This document shows positions 44,419 through 55,290 of a stretch of DNA of 64,000 bases, piece by piece. The stretch lies in NCBI GenBank assembly GCA_020698575.1, contig CM036256.1, positions 16,259,908-16,323,907 of the forward strand, read 5' to 3'. Source of the stretch: Bostrychus sinensis (taxonomy: Eukaryota > Chordata > Actinopteri > Gobiiformes > Eleotridae). A program made the translations under genes and the position numbers. Each line of letters opens with the position of its first letter. Position 1 is the stretch's first letter. Under the pieces are notes generated by a model. That model worked only from the letters and a program-made list of their open reading frames with translations, was not told where the DNA came from and did no database searches.

Positions 44419-44814
44419 TATTAGATTATTGTCCTATTGGAAGATCTAACGATGGCCCATTTTGAGCTTTCTGGGAGAGGCAATCAAGTCATTTAATATT
44501 TGTTGATATTTGGAAAAACAGCCCAAAATCATGAAAGGCCCACCACCATATTTACCTGTGGCCATGAGGTAACTTTCCATATGGTTTCAGGAGTTTATTG
44601 CCAAATCGTTCTGTTTTGGTTTCATCTGACCATAGAACACCACACAGAAATTACTTGAAATATACTTTCTTTGTTTTTTATAAGACTGTGGTGTGTTTAC
44701 ATGCCGGTGATTTTTTTTTTTTTTCAGCCTTTTTTGCTTATATTTGCCAAGAGTACCAGTATTTGTGGAGGTCACTATGTGTCTAAGCCAGTAGAAGTAT
44801 TCTTCATGTTAAAG

Positions 44815-45012
44815 TGCTGTTACTTCAAAATAATATTTATCAAGTGTAAAATTTACTTGTAGAGAAGTTACAAGTACAAACTACGTTTTTTTTTTCTCTT
44901 ACAACTACTAAAACTCTACTGTTACTACTGCTTCTCTTAGTACTGCCACTTCTGTTTTATTATTACTTAAGTATTTTGCTCTTACTTCTAGTGCTAATGT
45001 TACATCATGCTT
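44815..45012. repeat. AAGTAAAAGTA-type element fragment
   Basis: AAGTGCTGTTACTTCAAAAT, TTGTAGAGAAGTTACAAGTA and TACTTAAGTATTTTGCTCTT resemble the interior of the hAT-like family at 12330 and 21196. Termini were not found. Confidence 0.35.
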
Positions 45013-45040
45013 CCTATTTATCCTTCTGCAATAGAAGTAT

Positions 45041-45044
45041 GTTG

Positions 45045-45119
<75 letters not shown>

Positions 45120-45190
45120 TATAATACTTATATATATATAATACTTATATATATATATAATGCTTATATATATATACTATATATATATAT
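45041..45190. repeat. (AT)n microsatellite and derived 15-20 bp units
   Basis: A pure AT run of about 70 bp is followed by irregular units of the form TAATACTTATATATATA repeated three times. It directly precedes the LINE fragment. Confidence 0.95.
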
Positions 45191-46137
45191 AAGCAGGATA
45201 AGACTGGCTATGGGTACCGACTCAGGAACGGGGCCACCATCAGTCACCTCCTCTACATGGATGATATCAAGCTGTACGCCAAGAGCGAGAGAGACATTGA
45301 CTCACTGATCCACACAACCAGGATCTACAGCAATGACATAGGAATGGCATTCAGACTTGAGAAGTATGGGCGGATGGTGACAAAGAGAGGGAAGGTAGTC
45401 CATACAGTAGGGGTCCCACTCCCAGACGGCAGAATAGCAGACATTGAGGACAGCTACAAGTACCTTGGAATCCAACAAGCAAATGGCAACCTGGACCAGG
45501 CCACAATAAAAGCAGCCACAGCCAAATACCTCCAACGAGTAAGGCAAGTCCTAAGGAGTCAGCTCAATGGCAAGAACAAAGTCCGGGCAATCAACAGCTA
45601 TGCCCTGCCGGTCATCAGATACCCTGCGGGAATAATAAGCTGGCCAATGGAAGAGATTCAGACCACAGATGTGAAAACACGGAAAATCCTGACCATGCAC
45701 CTCCAAAGGTGATAGAGAACGATCGAGCTAAGATCCTGTGGGACTTCCAGATCCAGACAGACAAAATGGTAATGGCGAACCAACCAGACATTGTGGTGAT
45801 GGACAAACAGCAGATTAAAGCCGTTGTGGTTGACATCGCAATACCAAGCGATTGTAACATCAGGAAAAAGGAACACGAGAAACTAGAGAAGTACCAAGGC
45901 CTCAAAGAAGAACATGAGAAGGCCTGGAAAGTGAAGGCAACAGTGGTGCCCGTGGTCATCGGAGCACTCAGGGCAGTAACCCCCAAACTGGAAGAGTGGC
46001 TACAGCAGATCCCAGGAAAAACATCAGACATCTCAGTCCAGAAGAGTGCAGTCCTAGGAACAGCAAAGATACTGCACAGAACCCTCAAGCTCCCAGGAGG
46101 ACCCGAGCTTGGATGGATGAAACCGCCCGCGGAGGGC
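45191..46137 (+). pseudogene. Truncated LINE with YMDD reverse transcriptase and restriction-like endonuclease (R4-like)
   Basis: The open frame from 45191 to 45712 begins KQDKTGYGYRLRNGATISHL and LLYMDDIKLYAK, where YMDD at 45254-45265 is the catalytic motif of the RT palm, and continues through SYKYLGIQQANG and INSYALPVIRYPAGIISWP. It then breaks, and from about 45700 another frame reads VIENDRAKILWDFQIQTDKM, then MANQPDIVVMDKQ, VVVDIAIPSD and TPKLEEWLQQIPG. PDIVV...VVDIAIP is the PD-(D/E)xK-type core of a restriction-like endonuclease, as in R2/R4-class LINEs. The piece between RT and nuclease is missing and the join changes frame, so this copy is dead. The 5' half is also gone. Confidence 0.85.
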
Positions 46138-46154
46138 GAGAGGACAATTATATT

Positions 46155-46157
46155 ATA

Positions 46158-46206
<49 letters not shown>
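46155..46206. repeat. (AT)n microsatellite between LINE and SINE
   Basis: A pure AT run follows the LINE 3' end after a short ATTATATTATATAATT transition. Confidence 0.95.
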
Positions 46207-46209
<3 letters not shown>

Positions 46210-46587
46210 TTCATTCATTCATTCATTCATTTTCTACCGCTTATTCCTGTTAGGGGTCGCGGGTGACTGGAGCCTATCCCAGTAACTTTGGGCCTTAGGC
46301 GGGGTACACCCTGGACAGGGGCCAACTTGTCGCAGGGCTGACACAGAGACAAACACAGACAGACAACCATTCACTCTCACATTCATTCACTAGGGTCAAT
46401 TTAGAGTCACCAATTTACCTAACACATGCATGTCTTTGGACGGTGGGAGGAAGCTGGAGTACCCACGGTAACACGGGGAGGACATGCAGACTCCACCCAG
46501 AGAGATCATGTGATGGTGTGTTGGTCGGACCGGGGCTCGAACCCACGACCTCCTTGCTGGGAGGCAATAACCGCTCTGCCACCGTGC

Positions 46588-46592
<5 letters not shown>
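46206..46592 (-). mobile_element. tRNA-derived SINE with (TGAA)n tail, near full length
   Basis: Read on the minus strand from 46592 it starts GGTGCACGGTGGCAGAGCGG (A-box region) and has GGGTTCGAGCCCC (B box, 46532-46544) at tRNA spacing. The body follows, with GCTTCCTCCCACCGTCCAAA, ACTCTAAATTGACCCTAG and CAGGGCTGACACAGAG-type blocks, and the tail is (TGAA)n at 46206-46229. Both ends touch AT microsatellites. Confidence 0.8.

Positions 46593-46629
<37 letters not shown>
46593..46629. repeat. (AT)n microsatellite
   Basis: A run of about 18 TA units abuts the head of the SINE. Confidence 0.95.
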
Positions 46630-46632
<3 letters not shown>

Positions 46633-49600
46633 GTCCAAGCTTTCTTCTTGTTTCTAGAAGCCTTTGAGATTATTTTAACATTGTGAATGAATGAATGAAC
46701 TGTTGATGAGTTGTTTAGGCATGCTCTCTTATCTCTCATTGACCATTTTCTCTCTGTTCTCGAACCGTCTTTGGCTTAAGGGAACAAAGGACTTGTGTTG
46801 CTCTTGTTTATAGTCTGTTTGTAGAATAACTGACGTCTGGAGGTCAATGAAAATATATTTTTGTTGGATCTCTTTTCTGAATTGTAATATTTGAACTTTT
46901 TTGCAGCATCTACTTAATGCTGCTTCTTGATGATCTACCAATTCAAAATGCATAAATACAAGATGAAAATCTAACAGTGGGAACTGGGGGATTGCTAGTG
47001 TCTGAGGAGCCTGTAGGTTTGGTAGTGGTAGACATGAATAGATGGGACCCTGAGTGCCCCCAGGCTCTACTTTACAGACCCCCAGCTCATTGGCTGATTG
47101 AACTCACCTGTTCAAATACATCCATCCAACAAAGAGGCTGTGGGCTACCCTATAGATTCAGAACATCAAAATAAAGCTGTGAATTTTGATTTGTCATGAT
47201 TTCTCAGTGCTATATATTTTGAAGGTTTGGCTAACATAATGGAGAAGGTGTGGCTCAGTCCCAATTTTGGGTCATCCTGTCTCATTCTCTTGTTTGCAAT
47301 CACTGTTTTTTGTAGTGTAGATGCAACTATTTCTAGTACAAGCTAAATATTCATCATGACCAGCTCCATCTTCTGGGGTTAAGTGCCGTGTGGTTTAGTG
47401 TTGTGGACTAAAGACAAAAATATGTGAATTTGCATGTCTCATATTCATATCCCAAGTGTCATCCCAGCAGCTGCTTGTACACAGATGTTTTCCTGTTTGT
47501 CATCCCCTAGACTCAGTGTGAACAGCCTGCAGCGTTGTGCCTCAGCCTCTCTCTCCTATCCCCCTCCTGCACTCCTCTGTGTTGTCGTCAAGGCTGAGGA
47601 TTTTGATGTAGTCCTGGACAATGGACAATTTGGGCGATTTCCTGTGCAGTAGTGTCGTATGATTTTGTCCTGGGGCTGTGGCGTTTCAGAGCCTTTTGTG
47701 TGTCTGGCCTGATCCATGGAAGTCAGACTTCCCTCTTTCTCTGCTCCCGTTTCATGTGGCTCGTGTGAATGAGCCAAGTCCGCAGCCATTGTGGTGTGAT
47801 TTAGTGATTTACCCGCTGGATCCAATGACCGAGGTTTGACGTGCAGTGTTAACTGTGTATTTGATACTAGCAGCCAGCTTTTCACAGGGATAGTCTCTCA
47901 ACATAAGACAAGTGCATTGTGGGAGACAATAGCTTTTGTTAAGTTAGATAATAGAAAAGGTTTCACAGAGGGTATTCATGTTGCTTTGGTGATTAGGTGG
48001 TTTTAATGGTTTAGACATCCAAAATGAGGATCTTCTCTTTGATTTTAGCAACTCTCTCCTTTCATGTGAATCTTAAACTGAATTTAAACTGAGTTTGGTG
48101 ATGAGCCTGAGCACATTATATTGGGTTAAGTTGAATTGACAGGAAGAATTTATAATGAAGTAGCTTTAAAGATGACATGCCAACCAATAAAAAAGACTGA
48201 CATGGACGATGGAAATGATTTTAATCTGGAAATGTCACTGAGGCGCTGTCTGTCCCAGCATGCACCAGGCATTAATCCTGAGGCAATGAGAGAATTCATT
48301 AGTTTATTATGAATCTGGGAATAAGGCATGGGCATTTAAGGAAACATTCATTCACTATGATTAAATGGAGATAAATAAATTATTCCTCATGACAGTATAT
48401 AACTTACATACATCCATAATGTCAGGTTATGTTGTTGCATGTGGATTGGATTGTTATTCTGCCATCTCCAACATAGGTGTTATGGGCATCATACATAACT
48501 CCCAAGTTTTTTGCAAATATCTTTAGCTGAAAAACTCAAAAACTTTAGCCAACTTTAGCCTTTCCATGTTACATGGCTTCCTGGAAATAGTTCCTGTAGT
48601 GCATAAGTCTACCTGGATGAACAGGTTTGGCCGACCTGTCCGTCCTCAGGGATTTGGTATGGGAAAGACAAACAAAAGAGACTGCTAGATGTGTCACTTG
48701 TGTGTCATTTGGCATGGTGCATTTAATCACCTCTCAAGTGTCAGATATCTTTAGATTTCTTTGAAACTGTAAGAAGTTAAAGATAATAAACTTCTGAATG
48801 AGTAAATAATAAATTAATCAAATTCAAAATCACAGCAGCACAATGTTGATTAAAAATTATAAAAACTTAAACATAGACAAGTTGCAGTTCAGTGGGCAAC
48901 TGTGACTCTTTTCAGACTTACCCACCTAAAAAACAGGTTAGTGTAGTATACTGCATATGACATACTGACTACCAAAGACCATCTTAAGATACTTTTTATC
49001 ACACCTAGACCTGTTATGTCACATTATTACATAAAACCACATTGTGCACGTTAATAAACTTGAATTTGAAAGCCAACTGCTTTTCTTGTGTAGGCTATGT
49101 CTGCATTGATCTCATAAACCACAAGGGAACAGTTTGTTTGTTTTTTGCAGTTGTTTTTGACATGGCCAGTGAAAACAGGCAATTAAATGCATGTGTAAAA
49201 ACAAGGAAAGGTATAAAACAAATTATTACAAGCAAATATAGCATGTTGTTAGATTATTCTTGTGTGACCCGTAATGACCTGTGAGTAGTCCGAAGTCCCC
49301 CTCTGTGTAAGTGTGTTTTGTGTATGAGTGCATACACCATGGGACCGGTCAACTGAGCACGTCTCCCCTTCCTTATCAGGCACATATGTTTATGAGTTGT
49401 CTGTTGGGCCATAATGACTGCAGATAGTCTTTCTGTTAATCAGTCTCATACACTAAAGTTTAGAAGAAAATTGTGACATCATTTTGTCTAATTGGATTCT
49501 TCTTTTAAAACAGATGAGTGGAGATGGTGAGATCGGGATCATCTCAAAGGACATGATTCACTGAGACATTTTAAACATGAAATAACACAAGAAATAACTC

Positions 49601-50900
49601 GAAGATTCATATCAATGTTCTAGACAAACAAAGTTGCTCTTGAAGTTATTGTCAGTGTTTACACAGTCTGATGTGGACATTTTTGTCAAGCATGAATAGT
49701 TGTGTACTTTTGTCAGTCAACCTTACAGGACATCAATCAATGGCGAGAACTGCCTGTGTGGGAAACAGAGGCCTGCTGCTAGTCAAGAGTTCCACATTAA
49801 AAGTATTTTTATCGGTTGGCAGTGGTGCCGTTACAGCAGCAACATCTAAATAAAAATCTCTGTGGGCAAATGAGCGTCCTGTCAGGGGCTTTGAAGTTCC
49901 TCTGCATCGAGACCTTGCGCTTCCTCTTTACATTACAAAGTCCAATTGTGGTCTGGTTCTCAGGGGAGTCCATAATACGTGCCTCCACACACTGCACTGG
50001 GCCAGCAGCTACTGACGTCACTTTACAGTCTCATTAATTAATTTGCTTTAATTGTTGATTTGTGTACAGTAATTACTATTATTGACTGTATATGTTTATT
50101 TTCTGGTTACATAATTAAGTTGCCACCATAACATTCTGGTAACTTCACTGCCACTATAAATGTTTGCAGAAGTCCCTTTAGAGTAAACAAAGTGTGAGTA
50201 GTTAATGGCTTTTTGGGTGAGGGTGGGGGTTATGTTTAATCAATATAAATGTTTGCATTGACTCTTCCATGGATTATACTCAGGCAAGATGGATGAGGAT
50301 AAGTTGACTGCAGTGTGCAGGCTAAGGTTAAAATGTTAGTTCTTCATGACTGAGGTGGGAACACAAAAAGTAAAAATAATGGTATAATGTTCATGAGATG
50401 TAAGCCTGTGATATTGCTGTTGGGATGACACTGTCTTGCATGCCATTTCGCATTACATTTCTGAGCTCTGTTTGCTCTGGTTGTCTTATGAGCTGTTCAT
50501 TGCTCACGACCAGGATTTCATTTGTTTGTTTTTCTCGCCACATTGTGCAGGTGCCACGATACACGCTGCCAAGAACCCTGGGATTAGACTTGGAGATTTG
50601 CCCATACCCATATCTGCTCCTTTTCTGATAGCCTTCAGACTTCATGCAACACCTGTTAAAATGTACTGTATTTTATGTACAATAAAGTATCATGAAGGGT
50701 TTGGCAGTCAGCCCATGTTTCAGCCACTTATAGTGCTTGAAGATATCATTAATAGTGCTTAAAGCTTGAGGAAGACAATGGTACTCATTCATGTGTTGAT
50801 TGCCATCTGTTTTGTGTTGTCACGGCATTTATTAATTTTATGGAAAACTGGATTCTGTATTTCAGATTGTTTATTTTCTTTATTGTCTTAATTGTAGGGA
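46630..50900. other. Intergenic sequence without a recognised gene
   Basis: I see no splice-flanked frame with homology and no intact transposon. The block 47350-47900 is GC-richer and has several unlinked open frames. 49300-50050 also looks unique. Both could be noncoding conserved sequence or nothing. Confidence 0.5.
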
Positions 50901-50904
50901 TATT

Positions 50905-50965
50905 TTGTTCTCTGCATTTGACCCATCCTTTTGATGCCAGCATTGGGGCAACTGTGCCACTATAT
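50905..50965 (-). repeat. Tail fragment of SINE-like repeat
   Basis: TTTTGTTCTCTGCATTTGAC plus CCATCCTTTTGATGCCAGCA is the reverse complement of the GGATGGGTCAAATGCAGAGA tail at 37740-37765. Confidence 0.6.
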
Positions 50966-50966
50966 G

Positions 50967-51449
50967 TATACTATATTTCCAAAAGTATTCACTCACCCAT
51001 CAAATAACTGAATTGGGATTATGGTGTGGGGTTGTTTTTCAGGAGCTGGGCTTGGCCCCTTAGTTCCAGTGAAAGGAACTCTGAATGCTTCAGCACCAAG
51101 AGATTTTGGACAATTCCATGCTCCCAGCTTTGTGGGAAAAGTTTGGTGATGGCCACTTCCTGTTCCAACATGACTGCACCAGTGCACAAAGCACGGTCCA
51201 TAAAGACATGGATGATCAAGTTTGGTGTGGAAAAACTTGAATGACCTCAACCCGATAGAAGACCTTTGGGATGAATTAGAGTAAAGACTGCGAGCCAGGC
51301 CGAATATCTGACATGTAGATGTCTGATGTAGATAGCTGCAAAGGGTGGGCCGACATCATATTAAACTGTATGCATTCAGAATGGGATGTCACTTAAGTTC
51401 ATGTGCGTGTAAAGGCAGGTGAGCTAATACTTTTGGAAATTTAGTGTAT
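50967..51449 (+). pseudogene. Tc1/mariner-like element, internally deleted
   Basis: The ends TACTATATTTCCAAAAGTAT and ATACTTTTGGAAATTTAGTG are inverted repeats typical of a common fish Tc1 family. Inside, the plus strand encodes broken pieces of the transposase C-terminal half: FFRSWAWPLSSSERN-type shifts of the GLGPLVPVKGTLNA frame, then HKARSIKTWMIKFGVEKL and DLNPIEDLWDELE. The DLNPIE..WDELE block is the end of the DDE domain. Frameshifts and the missing N-terminal half make it inactive. Confidence 0.85.
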
Positions 51450-54400
51450 CCAATAGCTTTGACCCTTCTGTGGTTCACCGTTGGGAGTCATTTGCAACAA
51501 TGGTTCTCTCAAATTGGGACACACAAGTTTTCTACCAATATGTCACATTTCTCTTTTCTGGAAAATGAACCAACAAATCAAAGTCAGTGTTGTCTGAAAA
51601 CTATATGTCAACTATATTCTAACCTCTGTCTGTTACTCAATAATTTAGTATGTATTAAATTATCCCAATAATACAGTATGTTACCACAAATGCAACATTG
51701 AGTTAGTCACAAATTGAGTTGTATCAGAAAGCACAGCTCAACAGCCCTCTTTTCCCCTTCATTTTATCTGATTTATAAAAGGTGATTTCCTCATCGTTTG
51801 AGAAGTCGGCAAGTCAAGTCCGCTCAATTTCCGTCTCCTAGCACTAATGGTGCTACTTTATAATAGTCCCCAGAGAGGTAGCATTTCCTGTATTGAGTAA
51901 AAAAACACACACTTTTACATTACTTCCTGAAAGCCACCATCGAGATCCGGTCTCCTGTCCCCACTTTGGTCTGTCTCCATCAGTTAGCCCCATCAGTTAT
52001 TAAGAAGGACTAGTGGGCCCACAGTTGGTGGTGAACCCACTTTAGCTCTCAAACAGCAGCCATACAAATCACATGTAGGTGAACAATGAGAAATGGTTCA
52101 GACTTTGTTTTACTGTAAGTCTGGATTCTGAAATATATTTATAGTTTATATAAAGTAAGGTCTGTGTGAGATTCTGTGTGTTAATGCCTAGTCTAAAATT
52201 TACGGCCACCTAGAAAATGGGGGTTTCCCTACACTAAATTTCTATGGTTGAGCTGACGAGTGGAGACTGGAAACCTATCTCAAAAACACAGTCATGGGAA
52301 GAGGCCAAAGCAACCCCAAGATTTCTGGCACAGATTGATTACCTGACAAAACCATCGCCATATATCCTGGCTTGGGACTAGCACACAAAGTATTTAACTT
52401 GCACTACAAGCTGGGTTATTATGTGATTTGTTTACAAACTCACAAAAATCCATCTTGTCAGTTTCTACATAAATCTCTATTTTAGGGAAACAGATTTCTT
52501 AATTTGTTGAAGAACACAAGAGTGCTTCAAACTGTTTAAATCCCTGATTCACCCAAACCTCTACTTAGTCTGTGAACTCATTAATTGCTCTTGTGTCATT
52601 CAAAATGTTGATTCCCCCTGTGGCTAAATTCCTAAGATGTGACAAACTTCTCTAGCTCATTTGAACTAAACACTGTCATTACTGTCATTCTGGCACATGA
52701 TCAAGGACTGAGGAGGACTGGGAACACACTCTCGGGTGTGTAAAATGTGAATGTGACTGAAAACGCTGAGGAGGAATTCCAGTTGTCTCGGCAGGGGTTG
52801 GGTGTGGGCTATAGGTTTAGTGTATGGATAAAGGATGAGACTAGGACTGCATGATATTAGAAGAAAATTCAGTATGTCTTAACTGTGTTGAATTATTGCA
52901 ATAATGATAGACCGTAAAGTAAGTTTTTTATGTGGCCATAACATAATTTGCCTCAAGGTTCCAGATAGAAAAACCATAACATTATTACAATATGGTAATT
53001 GCGTCATTGTGTCAAAGTGCTAATATTGCAATACTGAGAATTTTGCAATATATTGTGCAGCTCTAGCCCTGCAACCCACACAATCTTCTAAGGAGTTAAG
53101 GAGAATTTTATTTACAAAAACACCTGTCTAGATTTTATTGTGTTGGAAAAGCAACAGCATAGCATTATTCAGCAGAAACTCAGTTTGCTCTTCTGGGAAA
53201 TGGTGAGCAAACCCTTTACTAAAAGCAGTTTAGTTGGTCAGGTAGAGATGATTTAGAGCTGGTTTGATTTTATCAGTGCAGGGCTGGACACGCTTCAGTA
53301 TGGTGCCCTCGGGCTTTTCCCTCTGTCTCTCCTCCTAAATGAACCAATATGGAGACAGGAGTGTCAAGATGACATTTATTGAGAATATTAGCACCTACTG
53401 AAGAATTTTATCATTGCTCATCCTTTTCTTATGTCCAAATAAAATAACCTTTTTGTTCTTTTTACCATAATGTGTTTTCACAGTTGGTTGACTGTGTTTC
53501 CAGAGTGAGACATACCAGGGGAGAGCACAAGGAAGGAAGAGGGAAGGGATGCAATAAAGATGAGAGATGAACAGTAGAACAGCCCATTCAGACCAATTCA
53601 GTATCACAGAATATATTGAACTTTTAGAGTTCCAAATATTGGATTACAAAGTGCATATTGTTCATTTACTGAACATCTTTGCATCTGGGGTATAAGGCTG
53701 CTCAATATATTTTCAAATATACTGTATTATTACAGTGATATCAGCAAACACAATATCTGTATCACAATAAACTCTATGTATCAATAACGTTATCCATCTG
53801 ACAGTATCAGTGCCTTCACTGTGTGATGTGACCAAATATGGCCTGATTTACCTAGTCTTGATTCCTCTAGTTAGACCTGATTTAGCTTTAGTAAACTTGT
53901 AATTATGTGACAAGTAAATCACTAATGCTTAAGAAATGCAATAAAACAGGACCCAGTATTGAAGAAGAAAAAAAATCGTGTTCAGAAATATTTAACTAAT
54001 TGAGTGTGTTCGCTTTTTGCTAAGCTTTTAACTTCTGCATTGACACATCCTCCCAACTTCTCTTTTTAATCAAATGACTTGTTTTTTTATAGAATGTGTA
54101 TGGAAGTTACATTGACCGGCATGGAGTTTCTCACTGATTAATTAGATGCTGACATTACAAAACAAATAAACCCTTAAAAAAAAGTTGGTTGCACATAAAA
54201 AAACAAACAAACAACAAAAAAAAAAAAACAAAAAAAAAAAAACTAATCTAAACAACATAAGAGTTGACATATAATATTAAATGATTTTATGGCATTTTCA
54301 TAAATGTCTGATGGAGCTGACAAAAAGCAGGGACACAACTATAAACCTTACTTACAACTTGAAAATTAGACACTATGAATGATTTACTTAATGTAATAAG

Positions 54401-55290
54401 GGACAATACTTTGTTTCTTTTTAGCTTACTGTATGTATGAAAACTTGAGGACTTGCTCATTTTGGTGTAATATAAAGCCAGTAACCAACAGTTATATATA
54501 AAAAAAATCTTTATTAATTTTCAAGTGTAGTATTGAGCTATGTTCCAAAGGTCATCCAAATGTTCGTGAGAATACAGAAAACTAGCAGTGTGATTTCAAC
54601 AGGTTCTCATTGCTAACTCAACATGACCCGCTGGACACCTGAACACAGCTCTGTTCTGTCAGCTGTGGATTCCATTAGGCTTTATATCCTTCCACACCTC
54701 ATGACACACACTCTGAAAATATTATTACACTAACAGTAAATGTATGTGGGATGACTACATGTATTACAGAAGTCCTGTTTCACTCATCACAGTATTTTAG
54801 TAACTGAAAAACTCTATATTTTCAGTCACTTCAGAATAAATTTTATATAAGCACTTCTGGTTCAATGGACAACTCCAAAATTATGCATACTAGATTATAA
54901 GATTAACTTGGATGAAAAGATGGATGAAAAGCTTACATACTCCACCCAGTAAGTGTAATAATAGACTGTATGTATTGACAGTGTCCAAACTAGTGATAAA
55001 AGCTCTTTCACTTTTTGAATGTCCATATTGCTTTGTTACATTGTGACACATCTTAGACCAATCCTAATATATAAAGCTGTACGGTATATGTGTTCATGGC
55101 ATGCTTGTTAACTGGTCCTCTGCAAAATGTTTTAGATATACAGAGTTACAGGAATGTAGTAGTACTTGCTTTATGACTGCAATTCTGACTTTTAATATAC
55201 AGCAGTGACCGCTGCAGTTTGTTCATTATGAATTTAAATATGAATTAATTCATTGTGAGTTGAAATGAGAATGTTTTATTAAGTGTTGTC
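51450..55290. other. Intergenic, AT-rich, no recognised gene
   Basis: It contains one short inverted-repeat element (52841-53065), an A-rich tract (54178-54242) and remnants with TGCAATATTGTGATAT-type motifs near 53690-53800. No coding signal was found. Confidence 0.55.
52841..53065. mobile_element. Short non-autonomous DNA element (CTAG.GCTGCA termini)
   Basis: The left end CTAGGACTGCATGATATT and the right end AATATATTGTGCAGCTCTAG are inverted repeats with about four differences in 18. Such CTGCACAATATT ends are common in fish MITEs. A target duplication could not be established. Confidence 0.5.

Noticed and set aside
45041..45190. CRISPR-like array
   Set aside because: The repeating units are AT dinucleotides with small variations and no unique spacers. 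No cas-like genes exist in the window.
47434..47652. Open frame ending AEDFDVVLDNGQFGRFPVQ after a CCTAG acceptor-like site
   Set aside because: No donor before the stop, no homology recognised and no neighbouring exon; considered chance.
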